64,000 bases of DNA from Brachionus rotundiformis. Its lineage: Eukaryota > Rotifera > Eurotatoria > Ploima > Brachionidae. The DNA lies in assembly GCA_016802295.1 (NCBI GenBank), contig JAESIW010000138.1, forward strand, positions 1,854,521 through 1,918,520, given 5' to 3'. Each line of letters begins with the position of its first letter. Position 1 is the stretch's first letter. A program made the translations under genes and the position numbers. The notes under the pieces are model-generated. The model made no database searches, was not told the DNA's origin, and saw nothing but the letters and a program-made list of their open reading frames with translations. This document shows positions 21,330 to 32,119 of this stretch, in pieces.

Positions 21330-21757
21330 AATTGCAACTTAATCCACGATTGTCCTAGTTTCTGTGTCAAATAAGAGAAAGTTTATGATAAATGTCAGTC
21401 TTTGTTTTGCTTTAGACCAACTAGTCCACCAACAATCTTTCTTCTTCTTCTTCTTTTTCTTCTTGTTCTTTTCTTTTTTTGTGTCTCATTTGCACAATTG
21501 AATTTAGGCGCTGTAATATATTTAGAAAACCGCAATTTTCATTATTTTCTTCTTATATATTTTTTTTATCTATCTATATATATATATAAATATATATTAA
21601 TAAAAAAACAATATTTTATTTTATTTTATTTTGTTGTGGAACTAGACTAAAAATTCCGCGTTGCTTTTCTATTTAGACCTAAACAGATAAAAAATAGACA
21701 ATAGTTTAACGAGTGTTGTTTATGTTTGTTGCATTGTTGTTAGTTTGAGGGACAGAT

Positions 21758-24700
21758 ATGATGATAGCATCCGCCAAGCCAGTGGTCGTTTCGACCAACA
21801 AGAGAAAAAAGTCACTCAAAGTGGCCAATAGTCCGCCAACTACGCTCAAGTACTGTGACAAGTGCGACTTTAGCTCAAATGACATGAACGAGTTCAGCGA
21901 GCACATGAGGTTCGAGCACAGCATGGACGAGATATATCCGTGCGATTTGTGCTCGTTTTACACACAATCGCTCTGGGACTACCAAGTGCATATGGAAAAG
22001 GCGCATCGCGACCAAAAGCTGGACGAGTCCGAGGGCGAGGACATCGTCGACGAGCAGCTGGTCGACGAGGACGAGCCCGATGAGGACGAAGAAGAGGAAG
22101 AGGACGACGAAGACGAGGAGGACGCGCACAAAGACTCCATTTTGTACTCGTCTTCGTCCTCGTCCATTTCCGTCGACCCCAAAAAGGTGAGCCATTCTAT
22201 TCACTAAGATTAGAAATGTTTTAATTAATTTTTTATCTATCGTAATGCTAAATTAAGAAGATATTTCGAATTGATAAGATAAGATAGATTACCTGTAAGC
22301 GTAATTTACTTTTAGACTAATACATTTAAATTGAATCGAAGCAGAGTTCGATCAATAGGTGTTAAAATAAATATAAATGAATTAATTAAGAATTTTTTTG
22401 ATTGGCATTTTTTTTTGAGCCAATAGAAAAATACAATACATACATTTTCTATTAATCTGAATGGAATATATTTTTATATTTTATATAAATAAAAAGAATA
22501 GAATAGAAATTGGAATAAAAAAACAAAAATAAAAATAAAAACATTTGGTCATTTTAGCTACGCTATCGGCTTTCTCTTAGAAAAATTTTTTTTTATATTT
22601 TCAATTTTCACTGATTTATTATCTTTGGCTAATTGTGTGTACCTGAGATCTTTATGCGCCGATCATGATTTATGATACTGAATTGTATATATGTCCACAA
22701 ACCATGCATCATCATGTCTTTTATTTACTCATATTTATATATTTATATTTTATTTTTATTATATACACATATATGTATATATTTTATTTATTTTTTTGTT
22801 AAAAGATAAATTCAGATCAAGAACAAGGCAGAAATTCACTTTTAAACAAAAGTCAAGTCAACGATAAAATGGTAAGTTTTTTTTGTTAGACTTTTGATAG
22901 AATGTTGTGCCGGCGAGCCCTGGCCGCACCGGCCATGCATGTACTCGTAATCGATCGCATTTCGACAGTACGAGTACATGCACTGGGCGCCTCGCCACTC
23001 ACTACATGCACACACATAGAGCACATGATTACGTAATAGCTAATAATTCTGTTTGTGTTTTGTAGCTGTTCGACTTGGCCAATCAATACTCGAATCCGAA
23101 TCAGCTGAGTCAGCTGATTCAGAAGTACAATCAGCACTTGAGCTCGCAGGCGTGCATGGGCGCACAGCCGAGACTGACGCATTTGCCGCAGCAGATCCAG
23201 AACGTGGCTCCCAGTCACCACGAGAAGACCAAGCGCCACTACAACTCGGAGGTCGACCCGGCCCGGTACCGCAAAGTGCTCGAGGACGGCATCACAAAAT
23301 TCGCCTGCTCCATATGCGGCAACACGTACAAATGGCGCAAAAGCCTCAACAAACACTGGAAAGAAAAGCACATAACAGAAACACCGCCGCCACTCGACGC
23401 ACCCGTAGCTGTCAAGCTACGCAATGGCAACACCACACTCAACTGCTCCAATTCAAGCCTAAACGCAAACAAAAAACATACCAACGAGTCGACCAATAGT
23501 CAAATAAGCAACACGTTGAATTTATTTCAACAATACTTGAGCTCAATGACCAAAGCAGATGGTGGCGCAAAGCATGGCGAAGACGGCTCGGCTCCGCTCG
23601 ATTTGTCCATGAAGCCGAAACGCGAGCGATCTCGATCGGTGTCCGCATCGCAGCGCTCCAACTCGGCCTCATCGACCAGCTCATCGTCCAACACGTCCAG
23701 CTCGGGCTCCTCGTCCGACTCGTGCGACACGGCCACCGCCGCCGCCGTCACAACCACCCCAGCACCAGCGCCTCAATCAGGCCAGCTCAGCCTAGCCGAC
23801 TCGGCCCTCAACGAGTCAATCAACCAAAGCCCTATGCCCAAGCCACCGCCAAGCCAAACTCCCAGTCAACTTAACACATCACAAGTCTACAACCAAAAGC
23901 TGTTCATATGCTCGGTATGTGACGCCAAATTTCACGTAGTCGATCAAATAAACGAACACTTTCTCAAAAATCACTACAACGAGTATCAGCGCGAATTGTC
24001 GAGCAAGAGTCCGCCGCGCAACACCAACGTAGCGCAGCAAAACGAAGAGTGGAACCTAAGCGACCCGCAGAACCCGCTCAAGTGCATCAAGTGCGACTTT
24101 GTGGGCCGGTGGCCGACCGAGCTGCAAAAGCACGCCGCTAGTCACTCGACATCGCGACCATTCAAGTGTCTCATATGCTCGCTAACCTACAAATGGCGCT
24201 GGGACCTGGCCAAACACTTTGACCGCACTCATCCAACATTCAGAAATCCGTACAAGAAACGGGACCGTGACGCGGCCCGCTCCACCCTCATAAACCCGAT
24301 GCAATCGGCGTCGTCGGCGGCGGCCCAGGGCCAAGTGCGCAAGTCGCGCTCCCGCTCCCGATCCAACGAGTCCGACGAGCACAAAAAGCCCAACAAATAC
24401 GAACAAATATCCATCAATCCGCACACACCACCGCTCAGCTCCTCGTCGTCCTCGTCCTCGTCCACTTGCTCGCTGCAGGCGCCATTTCTGCCGCCGTTCA
24501 TGTCGCCGCAATCGCAGAACACGGCCGCCATGTACGCCGCCTACTTGCTCGCCAACCCGGCCCTCCTCAGCAACCCACTGTTTGCCATGGCCGCCCTGCA
24601 GAACGTGCACGCAACGCCCAACACGCCAAACACTGCCACTGCCGCTGCCGATGCCAAAAAAAAACCCAACACTACTGTGGACGAGTCGAGCGACAATATG

Positions 24701-25681
24701 AGAGCGGTCAAATCGTCGCCGTCCAATTCGAGCTTGTCGAAAAAAATCAAACTGGACGAGTCGGCCGACGAGAAAGAGTCGCGCAACTTTCAGTGCTTTT
24801 GGTGCGACTTCAGGGGCCGATGGCGCTCGGAGATCATTCAGCACATGCGATGCCACCACGCCAGGGAAAAGCCGTACAGATGCTCGTCGTGCATGTACGC
24901 CAGCAATTGGAAATGGGACGTACAAAAGCACACCAAGAAACAACATCCGAACGCCACTGCCAAAATAGTCGAAATACCCGATCAGGTCTTGTTTCCGGAC
25001 TTGAAGGACTTGAACTTTTTCGACACCATAAAGCCGATTGGCGGCGCCGAGTCGCCCAAAAAAAGCGCCCTAAATCTGACGCCGCCGTCGAGCTCGTCGT
25101 CCAGCTCGTCGACTAGCTCCATATCGTCCGTGTCGTCGATTAGACCGGTCAAAAAGAGCACCACTCTCAATTGCCACCAGTGTCCGTATGTGGCGTGCAA
25201 TTTGAGCGACTTGAGGCGACATTTGATCGTGCACTCGAACGAACAGCCGTATCATTGTTGTTCGTGTGCGTACAAGTCCAAGTGGAAGTCGGACGTGAAG
25301 AAGCATCAGCGCAGCTCGGGCCACATCGGGCCCATTCTCGTCGGCAAGAAGGCCATGCAAAAGGTGATCGAAACGCTCGGACTCGACAAGCGAAACCAGC
25401 TGCCCAATATAGATGTCATTGACAACAGGCAGTGCAAGTCGAACGAGAAGTTGATCGACGAGGAGGAGTTGGGCGCCGACGCAGCCAGTGCCGCTGGTGG
25501 AAAGAGAAAGCGGCCTGCGGACGACTCGGACGAGGAGGTTTACGAACAGTTGAACGAGGATGACGAGTATTTCGACGACGACGAGGAGCCACACGAGCCC
25601 GTCGTCGATCACTTCGAACAAGAGTTCGCACCAGATGAAAGCGCCGAGTTGGAAATTGACCAAGACGATGATGAATACTAA
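21758..25681 (+). CDS. C2H2 zinc-finger transcription factor with ten fingers and a CtBP-type motif
   Basis: A nuclear DNA-binding protein of about 1036 residues. Exons 21758-22186, 22806-22871 (22 codons) and 23066-25681 join in phase 0. Fingers: two in exon 1 (KYCDKCDFSS.. and YPCDLCSFYT..), then FACSICGNTYKWRKSL, FICSVCDAKF, LKCIKCDFVGRW, FKCLICSLTYKWRW, FQCFWCDFRGRWRS, YRCSSCMYASNWKWD, LNCHQCPYVACN and YHCCSCAYKSKWKS. The repeated KW(R/K) pattern in the fingers is distinctive. APLDLSMK at about residue 342 matches the PxDLS motif that recruits the co-repressor CtBP, so repression is likely. Between the fingers lie Ser- and Ala/Pro-rich linkers, Arg/Ser stretches and two acidic tracts (~residues 95-130 and the C-terminus). 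Codon use is GC-rich, unlike the neighbours. I cannot name the orthologue. A 5' non-coding exon may lie upstream. Confidence 0.85.
22912..22996 (+). other. Candidate structured RNA: perfect three-way junction inside the zinc-finger intron
   Basis: The second intron (22872-23065) contains a GC-rich island whose bases pair completely into a Y shape. The outer stem is GGCGAG (22912-22917) with CTCGCC (22991-22996), continued by CCC (22918-22920) with GGG (22985-22987) across a 3-nt bulge. Arm one is TGGCCG-CAC-CGGCCA (22921-22935). Arm two is a 14-bp perfect stem, 22936-22949 with 22969-22982, capped by an inner TCGA/TCGA stem. The stems follow one another with almost no unpaired bases. All pairs are Watson-Crick, so the DNA could also form a cruciform. 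Its role is unknown: a splicing switch, a small-RNA precursor or another structured element. Confidence 0.5.
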
Positions 25682-26224
25682 AGAATGAATTAATTAATTA
25701 ATTAAAATTTGTTTAAACAATTTTTCTTTTTTTCCTATTTTGGCTTTTTTTTTCTCATTTTAGTTAAGAATTAATTTAATTTAGACACGGCACTCAGAGT
25801 GGTTGAGAGACTGGACAGTGGTCAGTTTGGTGCAGCACAGATATAATTAAATTAAATTAAAATTTTTCTTTTTTTTTTTTTTTATTTTTTTTTGTAAAAT
25901 TTTAATATTTTTTCTTTTTTAAAGTCAGATCTTTGTGAAATTGATTTTAAATTAAGTTTTTAAAACAAAGTGAAAGTTGACCACTTAAAAAAATAATTAA
26001 ATTTTTTCTTCTATTTTTTTTATGTTTTAAATTTCAGCCTTCTTCTTCTTCTATCTATTTCGTTCAAGTTTTAGTTATCTTAAGGTTTTGTTCAAATTAA
26101 GTCTCTATTTTTTTGTTTTCACATCCTGTTTAATCTACGTTTCTTTTTAATTAATATGAAATTTATAAATTTTTTTTTGTTGTTTTAATTTTTTAGAAAT
26201 TATTTTATTTTATGAAAATAAAAA

Positions 26225-26320
26225 GTTTAATCCAAAAAATCTCTTATTATTTTAGTTTTGTGGGTATTGTGAATTTCAAAAACAAACAGAACAAAAATTC
26301 TTCCTATTTTGATGAATTAA
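26225..26320 (+). repeat. Direct repeat, copy A (partner at 26600-26693)
   Basis: About 95 bp starting GTTTAATCCAAAAAATC and ending near CTTCCTATTTTGATGAATTA recurs 375 bp downstream with roughly 90% identity by eye. The two copies flank the LINE-like endonuclease fragment. Confidence 0.75.
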
Positions 26321-26562
26321 TAAAAAAAATTATAGAATTCATTAAAGAAATTACAACTGAGAATTTTTAAATTCTTCTTAACCAAAACGAGTAAACCACC
26401 ACCATACCTATTTCTATCTTTACGCTTAAATAAGTAATTTGAACTAAAAAGAAAAGAGAAGGCAATAGAATTATCTAAATTTGTTTCATTTAGAGAAATA
26501 GCATCAAAGATGTTAAGTGAAACAATTTCTAAAACCTCATTCTTTTTTAAGAAATAGCGAAT
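26317..26562 (-). mobile_element. Non-LTR retrotransposon (LINE) endonuclease-domain fragment
   Basis: Read on the minus strand, an open frame without ATG encodes the middle of an apurinic-type (EEP) endonuclease as found in LINEs. It shows DAISLNETNLDNSI, the 'xxALTETWLD' catalytic Glu region, then about 20 residues later KRKDRNRYGGGLLVLVKKNL, the 'RxDRxxxGGGVxIxVK' block. The frame ends at 26317. No reverse transcriptase is visible nearby, so this is a 3'-truncated relic. It is bracketed by the 95-bp direct repeats. Confidence 0.6.
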
Positions 26563-26599
26563 TTAAGTTCAAATGTAATAAATTTAAATTAATATTAAA

Positions 26600-26693
26600 G
26601 TTTAATCCAAAAAATCTTTTATTATATTAGTTTTGCGCGTATTGTGAATTTCAAAAACAAACAGAACAAAAATTCTTCCTATTTGATAAATTA
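26600..26693 (+). repeat. Direct repeat, copy B (partner at 26225-26320)
   Basis: Second copy of the 95-bp repeat, with a few substitutions and a one-base loss near its end (CTATTTGATAAATTA). A related piece of the sequence that lies just left of copy A (26145-26225) appears again at 27373-27450. Confidence 0.75.
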
Positions 26694-26724
26694 GAATTTA
26701 CCAAACTATAGTTTAATTAAAAAA

Positions 26725-26901
26725 ATTACTGCAACACAGTACAACATACTTTGTTGCATCTTTTTACCAAAAATTAAGACTTGAAAATCAATAATCATTT
26801 TAAATCTTATTGATGTATTTCCTTTTTGTCCTGTATCTACATCAAAAATTATTTTGGGTAAAAAAGATGCAACAAAGTGTGTTGAACTATGTTGTAGTAA
26901 T
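26725..26901. mobile_element. MITE-like inverted-repeat element
   Basis: The arms 26725-26770 (ATTACTGCAACACAGTACAA..) and 26852-26901 (..TATGTTGTAGTAAT) are near-perfect reverse complements over about 45 bp, with a central spacer of about 80 bp without coding capacity. The termini are ATTACT/AGTAAT. Length and architecture fit a miniature inverted-repeat transposable element or foldback element. I could not fix a target-site duplication with confidence. Confidence 0.6.
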
Positions 26902-26935
26902 TGTGAAAATTAGTAGAAAAGAGCATTTGTATCAC

Positions 26936-27190
26936 CTATGCACAAAAAAGGAAGTAAGAGCTGGGGCTTGTAAAATATTGGCCCGTTTCACTTACATCAG
27001 TGTAATACATACTTTCAAGAGAATAATCTTCTAGTTGGAACTCAGCACGGATTCGTTCCAGTAACAAGATTGTGTTACTAGCCTTCTTGAAACGCTTGAT
27101 ATTATAACGAGTTAGTAGGAAAAGGTTTTCAGTGATGCCTTCTTCATAAACTGCGTAGTTATAGGCTAGTGAGAAAATGGTGGCTTGTAT
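26936..27190 (-). pseudogene. Unassigned reverse-strand coding-like fragment, no start codon
   Basis: On the minus strand an 84-codon frame runs from 27190 to a TAG at 26936. Its peptide looks like real protein: IFSLAYNYAVYEEGI, FLLTRYNIKRFKKAS, LLLERIRAEFQLEDYS. A consensus GTAAGT donor lies at the codon after YYTD (about 27005) and an AG precedes the frame, so it could be an internal exon. I do not recognise the family and see no companion exons. Exon of an unrecognised gene, captured gene piece or transposon part are all open. Confidence 0.3.
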
Positions 27191-28919
27191 TTAAATGATT
27201 GGAAACAAGATAAATGCGCCTGTCCATGTTTTAATCAAAATTTTTATTATTCTAATCAATTAATATTTACTCGAAAATGGTTTAGATTTTTTGAAGACTT
27301 TTTAACTTAGATAACTCAGCAAATATATATCGGGACCCTTTATATTTGTTATGGGCATTAATGACCTCTCTTAATTGATATGAAATATATACATTTTTTT
27401 TTGTTGTTTCAATTATTTAGAAATTATTCTATTTAATGAAAATAAAAACTAGAAGCTTAAAATTATGTTCTTACTGGACCAAATAGATCATTATGAAGGT
27501 TTTGACCAGGTAAAGTATGGGACTGTCTGCAACCAAAGATGGGTCTTGATCTCGAAGTATTACTATTTTTAAAAGACAATAACTCTTTTATTTAATTATT
27601 TAACTAAATTCTTTCGCTAATATGGTTGTGTCTATTTGGATTATTTAATGAAATCCTTTGGAAAAGAAAATTTAAATCATAATTATATAACAACTATTAC
27701 TTAAAATAGTATCAATTGAGTATTTAATATTTTGTAATTACATGCACAATACTTAGAATTGCATTATTTTGGATACTTCTAAGATAAATAAATGGTGGAG
27801 GAGAACAATTTAAAGAAATAAATTTCACAAAAATTGTCACTGGTCATGGGCTAGAATTGAGGAAACATGTGGACATTTTATATTTCTCCAGGAGCAGAAG
27901 ATAAAGAAAGAACATTATTTAATTTTTTATTAAGATTAATTTTTAGCTGATCATTTTTTATTTTTTTGATAGTGTTATCAAAAATTATAAAAGTCTTAAG
28001 TTAAAAATTTTTCTCAATTGATAGATAAAGTTGTTTGGTTTGTGGTTCCAAGCTTGTCTAGATAGCTCACGTATTTGAATTAGAAGCGCTTATATTCTTA
28101 ACGAAAGTTACCATCTTCATTATCGACTGTTGGTTCCAAGCCTGATTCAAAATCGACGAGGATGAAATTTTAATAATTTAATTTATTCTGTAATAATTCA
28201 AATGTTAAATTGATAAAATTTGAATAAATATAAAAAAAATCATAACAAATAAAAAGACTTTGTAAAAATAATAAAAATTTATTTAAAATACAAAAAATAG
28301 TTTCCAAATGTTAAATTATTTGATTTATAAAAGCTTGATATTGGGGCTAAAATTCAATTCATCAAACGCCATTTAGAATTATTTTATACTTTATATCGGC
28401 TTAATATTTTAATTTATAATCTAGTTTGAATTTTTAATTATTTTTATGTGTATTAGCAATATAACATTTTTAAATTAAAAAATCTAACTCTTCAAGAATA
28501 CTTAAAATTTTTTTTCTTCAATTATAAACTAAAAAAATGCTCTATAAAATTTTTTACAAATTTTAAATTTACTCAAAAATCTTATTTTTAATAAAAAATT
28601 TGATATGCGCACGAGACAGACAATCTCTAAGTAGCTTGTTTACACATATTTTGTCCCTAATTGAGACTGTTATTTAGTACATTGTTCCTATAAAAAATAA
28701 TAATAACTTAAATTTAAAAGAATTTAAAAAAATGATCAAAGTAAACACATTATTTTTTATGTTGATTAAACTTGATTAAACAGAAAGGTATAATTCTAAA
28801 AAGTCTAGATCAACAAAAGTACAAGTTTCCAAAATTTTCTACCTAAAAATTATAATTTTTACGTAATTATTCCAAATTTTATATATAAATCGGATTCAAA
28901 TTTACATTTTTTATAAAAA

Positions 28920-31759
28920 ATGAATTCAAATAATTTCCTTGAAATTCCGAGGACTGAATCCGAGTCTGTAAATTCTTCCTTAAATCAAAGTGTCAGCAAT
29001 CAAAATCAAATAGCTCTAAGTTGGAAAAATGTAACTGTATCGTTACCAAAAAAAAATCGGCTGCTACAAAAATTAAAAAAGCAGACTTATAAAATAGAAG
29101 AACCAAAAAAATTGGTATCGAATGTGGACGGATATGCAAGCTTAGGCGAAGTAATGGCAATAATGGGAGCAAGTGGAGCTGGCAAAACAACTTTATTAAA
29201 CGTGCTGAATTTCAGAAATCGTGGAAAACTAAAAATAACAGGTCAAATAGCACTAAATGGTAGAGCAGTCAGATCAATAGAAGAGATAAGAGAGGTTTCT
29301 AGTTATGTGCAGCAGGATGATTTATTTATTGGTTATCTTACTGTGAGAGAGCATTTACTTTTTCAGGTAAAATAAAAATATTAATTTAATAGATAAAAAA
29401 TCATGCTTTTAACCACGTGAAATGAGAAAAACAAGTCAATAGGATATATGTTTATTTTGTCAATGTGACAAAAGAAGGAATACTTTTCATTATCAAGGAA
29501 ATGATCATTTATCAAAAAGAGATATTTTTTATACTGACTGATTTAAATAAATAATAAATTATATTTGATAAGCATTTTAATTGTTATTTACAAAAAAATA
29601 ATTAAAAAAATTTTATCTTTTGAGGCCATGCTTCGAATGGACAAAGATTCGACTAAAAAAGAAAGAATGGCAAGAGTAAACAAAATATTACAGGATGTAA
29701 ATTTTTTTCAAAATTTTTAAATCTTTTAATACAATTAAAATAAAACAAAAGTTGAACTTGAAAAAATGCGAGAATACAGTAATTGGTTTCTTTGGTAGAC
29801 GAGGCATATCTGGTGGTGAAAAACGTCGACTCGCTTTTGCTTCTGAAATAATTACAAATCCGTCCATATTATTCTGTGACGAGCCAACAAGTGGTCTTGA
29901 CTCGTTTATGGCCATGTCAGTTATGGAAGCAATGAGAAATTTGGCCAGTCAAGGCAAATGCATCATTTGCACCATTCATCAGCCATCAAGTGAAATTTTC
30001 CAAGAGTTTGACAAACTATGCCTACTTGCTGAAGGCAGATTGGCATACCATGGTAGTCTACCAGGTGCAGCTGAATTTTTTCAATCGTGAGCAAAATTTT
30101 ATCATCTTTTCCTAAAAATCAGAATTGTCAAGAGATCTTTTTTAGTCAAGGTCTTATTTTACCACCAAACTTTAATCCAGCTGATTTCTATATCCGACAA
30201 TTGGCCATTTTACCAACAAATAGAGAAGAATGTTTGGTAAAAGTCAATGTAATTATTCACTTTGTTTGTCTTTTATATTTTAAAAATTTGTGTTCTAAAA
30301 TAGAAAATTTGTGACAATTTTGCCAAAAGTAGCCAAAAAGATGAAATACGGTCATCAATTGAGAGTAGTTTAAATGAAAAAACACTAAATGATACAAATG
30401 ATAGCAATCGTGGTAATGTTTGTACTCGATTTATGTGCAAAAAGTAATATATAATTAGAAATTTTTTAAATAAATAATTTTTTATCTTTAATAAAGTTAT
30501 AAAACAAATTTTTTCATACAATTGAGTTGGCTTTTGTGGAGAAATTCATTAGGAATTCTAAGGGAGCCATTCACATTCAAAATTCAAGTTTTTCAGACAA
30601 TAGTATATAATTTTTATCACTATTTTTGAAAAATTAAATTTCTTTACGATATTTTTAGTAAAAGATTAATTTTAGATAGTCTCGCTTCTTTTCGGATTAA
30701 TCTACTTAAGACTACAATATGATCAAAAAGGTGTAATGGATATGAATGGATTTATGTTTCTTTGTATCTGTAATAATGGGTTTGCTACAATGTTCTTTGT
30801 TGTGAATGTAATAAAAAAATAATTAGATTCAATAGAATTTTTAATATCTGTTTATAAAAGGTGTTTCCATTAGAATTACCAATATTCATACGCGAATATC
30901 AAAATGGAATGTACAAAGTAATTTCCTATTACTTGGCAAAAACACTCACCGATGTAAAATATAGAAACAAAGATTAAAATTTTAATTATTTCTGGTCATT
31001 TTTATGAAGTTACCAACCTTCTTCGTTTTACCAATCTTGTTTATGTCAATTGCGTATTGGATGGCCAATTTAAACAACAGTGCAGATAGATTTTTTATTT
31101 GTGTATCAATCATAGTATTAGTTGTTCAGTGTTCCTTGGCATTTGGATGCTTTCTATCTGCTATTGCTCCATCAACCAATGTTGGTAAGACTCTTACCAA
31201 CAATTCTATATAAAAAATCACTTTTGGAATTCTATTTTTGTTTTTTAAAAGCATTGGCTCTTGCTGGTCCTATACTTGTACCAGTAAGTATTTATCATAA
31301 ATATTTTGATGAACATAAATAACCATTTTATTTAAAAAAGCTAATGATATTTAGTGGATTTCTCCTGAATAATGAGTAAAATGAAATTTATTTTTGAAGA
31401 TTTTTATTAATTTTGATGCTAAAAGATCAATACCAAAATACTTTATTTGGCTGCGGTATCTCAGCTGGTTTAGCTACTCAAATGAAGCCATTTTACTCAA
31501 CCAATGGAAAGGAGTAAAGAACATCACATGTGCTGAACAAAATAGGGGATTCTGTTTTACCGAAGGTGAACAGATAATAAATTACTACAACATTGATGAG
31601 GTGAATATTCGTTAAAGCAAAATATTATTTTTTATATTTATAAAAAATTGTTTTATTTAGAATAATTACGCTTTAAATTTTGCACTTTTGGGAACTCTGA
31701 TAGTTTTTTGGCGAATGGTCACATATTTTGTTTTACTTATAAAAGCAAACAGGAAATAG
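28920..31759 (+). CDS. ABCG-family half-transporter, copy 1
   Basis: A White/ABCG-type half-transporter, with the nucleotide-binding domain before six membrane helices; it works as a dimer. Thirteen exons fit in phase: 28920-29366, 29625-29696, 29752-30086, 30146-30248, 30304-30443, 30497-30602, 30676-30807, 30861-30953, 31010-31184, 31252-31283, 31341-31375, 31426-31600 and 31661-31759, giving 647 residues, the usual size. Seen: Walker A MGASGAGKTTLLN (~84), Q-loop SSYVQQDD, signature ISGGEKRR, Walker B ILFCDEPTSGLDS, H-loop CTIHQPSSEIF, and the ABCG2-type membrane domain (IVSLLFGLIYLRL, LPIFIREYQNGMY, IFSGFLLNN) with Cys in the last outer loop. The substrate is unknown. From residue 69 on it is almost identical to copy 2. 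Confidence 0.92.
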
Positions 31760-32082
31760 ACAAAAAAAAACTTCATGACAAATTTTTATATTCAAAATAG
31801 AAAAAATCAATACAAGACATAACATTAAGTTAATAATTAAAGTATTTAATTTAAATATTTAAATGATTTTAAAAAAAGAGATATTATTATTATTTATCTA
31901 ATAAAGTTTCAAAATTTATACATTTTGTTTGAATGTTTTTCTTATAATTAACTTAAATCAACTAATATAAATTTTACTAAAATAAATTTCATTTAAAAAA
32001 AAAATTCATTAAGATTAATTATTAATTTTCTTGTATCTAAATATTCTTTTAAAATATCAATTGTCTCTATGGCGCAATCGGC

Positions 32083-32119
<37 letters not shown>

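Larger units (their letters stand above)
14994..21757. other. 6.8 kb gene-poor, relatively GC-rich region upstream of the zinc-finger gene
   Basis: No conserved gene is visible in either strand. Its base composition is visibly less A/T-skewed than the other spacers, and it holds simple repeats (GA 20202-20231, CT 20753-20829, TAC/GTA hairpin 21285-21329), a tandem 10-mer with a TCACGTGA palindrome (16986-17024), inverted repeats (16525-16574, 17531-17598) and TAATTA homeodomain-type cores (21188-21205). This is what I expect of the cis-regulatory domain of a developmental transcription factor, possibly with untranslated 5' exons of that gene. I infer the role; only the composition and the motifs are seen. 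Confidence 0.5.
25682..28919. other. 3.2 kb spacer holding the zinc-finger 3' end and mobile-element remains
   Basis: The first ~500 bp are T-rich and probably include the 3'UTR of the zinc-finger gene. From about 26140 to 27960 there are direct repeats, a LINE endonuclease fragment, an inverted-repeat element and an unassigned reverse open frame, each listed separately. From 27960 to 28919 I see only AT-rich sequence; the ABCG promoter must lie at its end. Confidence 0.5.

Noticed and set aside
24182..24946. Long reverse-strand open frame (254 codons) and several other reverse or +1 frames across 21700-25680
   Set aside because: They are shadows of the GC-rich zinc-finger coding sequence; their composition (Arg/Val/Gly runs) mirrors Ser/Asp/Thr codons on the true strand.
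27470..27575. Reverse-strand reading with HNDLFGPVRT, like an integrase or reverse-transcriptase motif
   Set aside because: Isolated ten-residue likeness in the opposite orientation to the other integrase-like stretch; probably chance.
29400..29624. Reading ABCG exons as broken pseudogenes because of many stops between short frames
   Set aside because: All breaks are resolved by GT..AG introns of 50-260 bp with matching phase, and the spliced product is a full 647-residue transporter.
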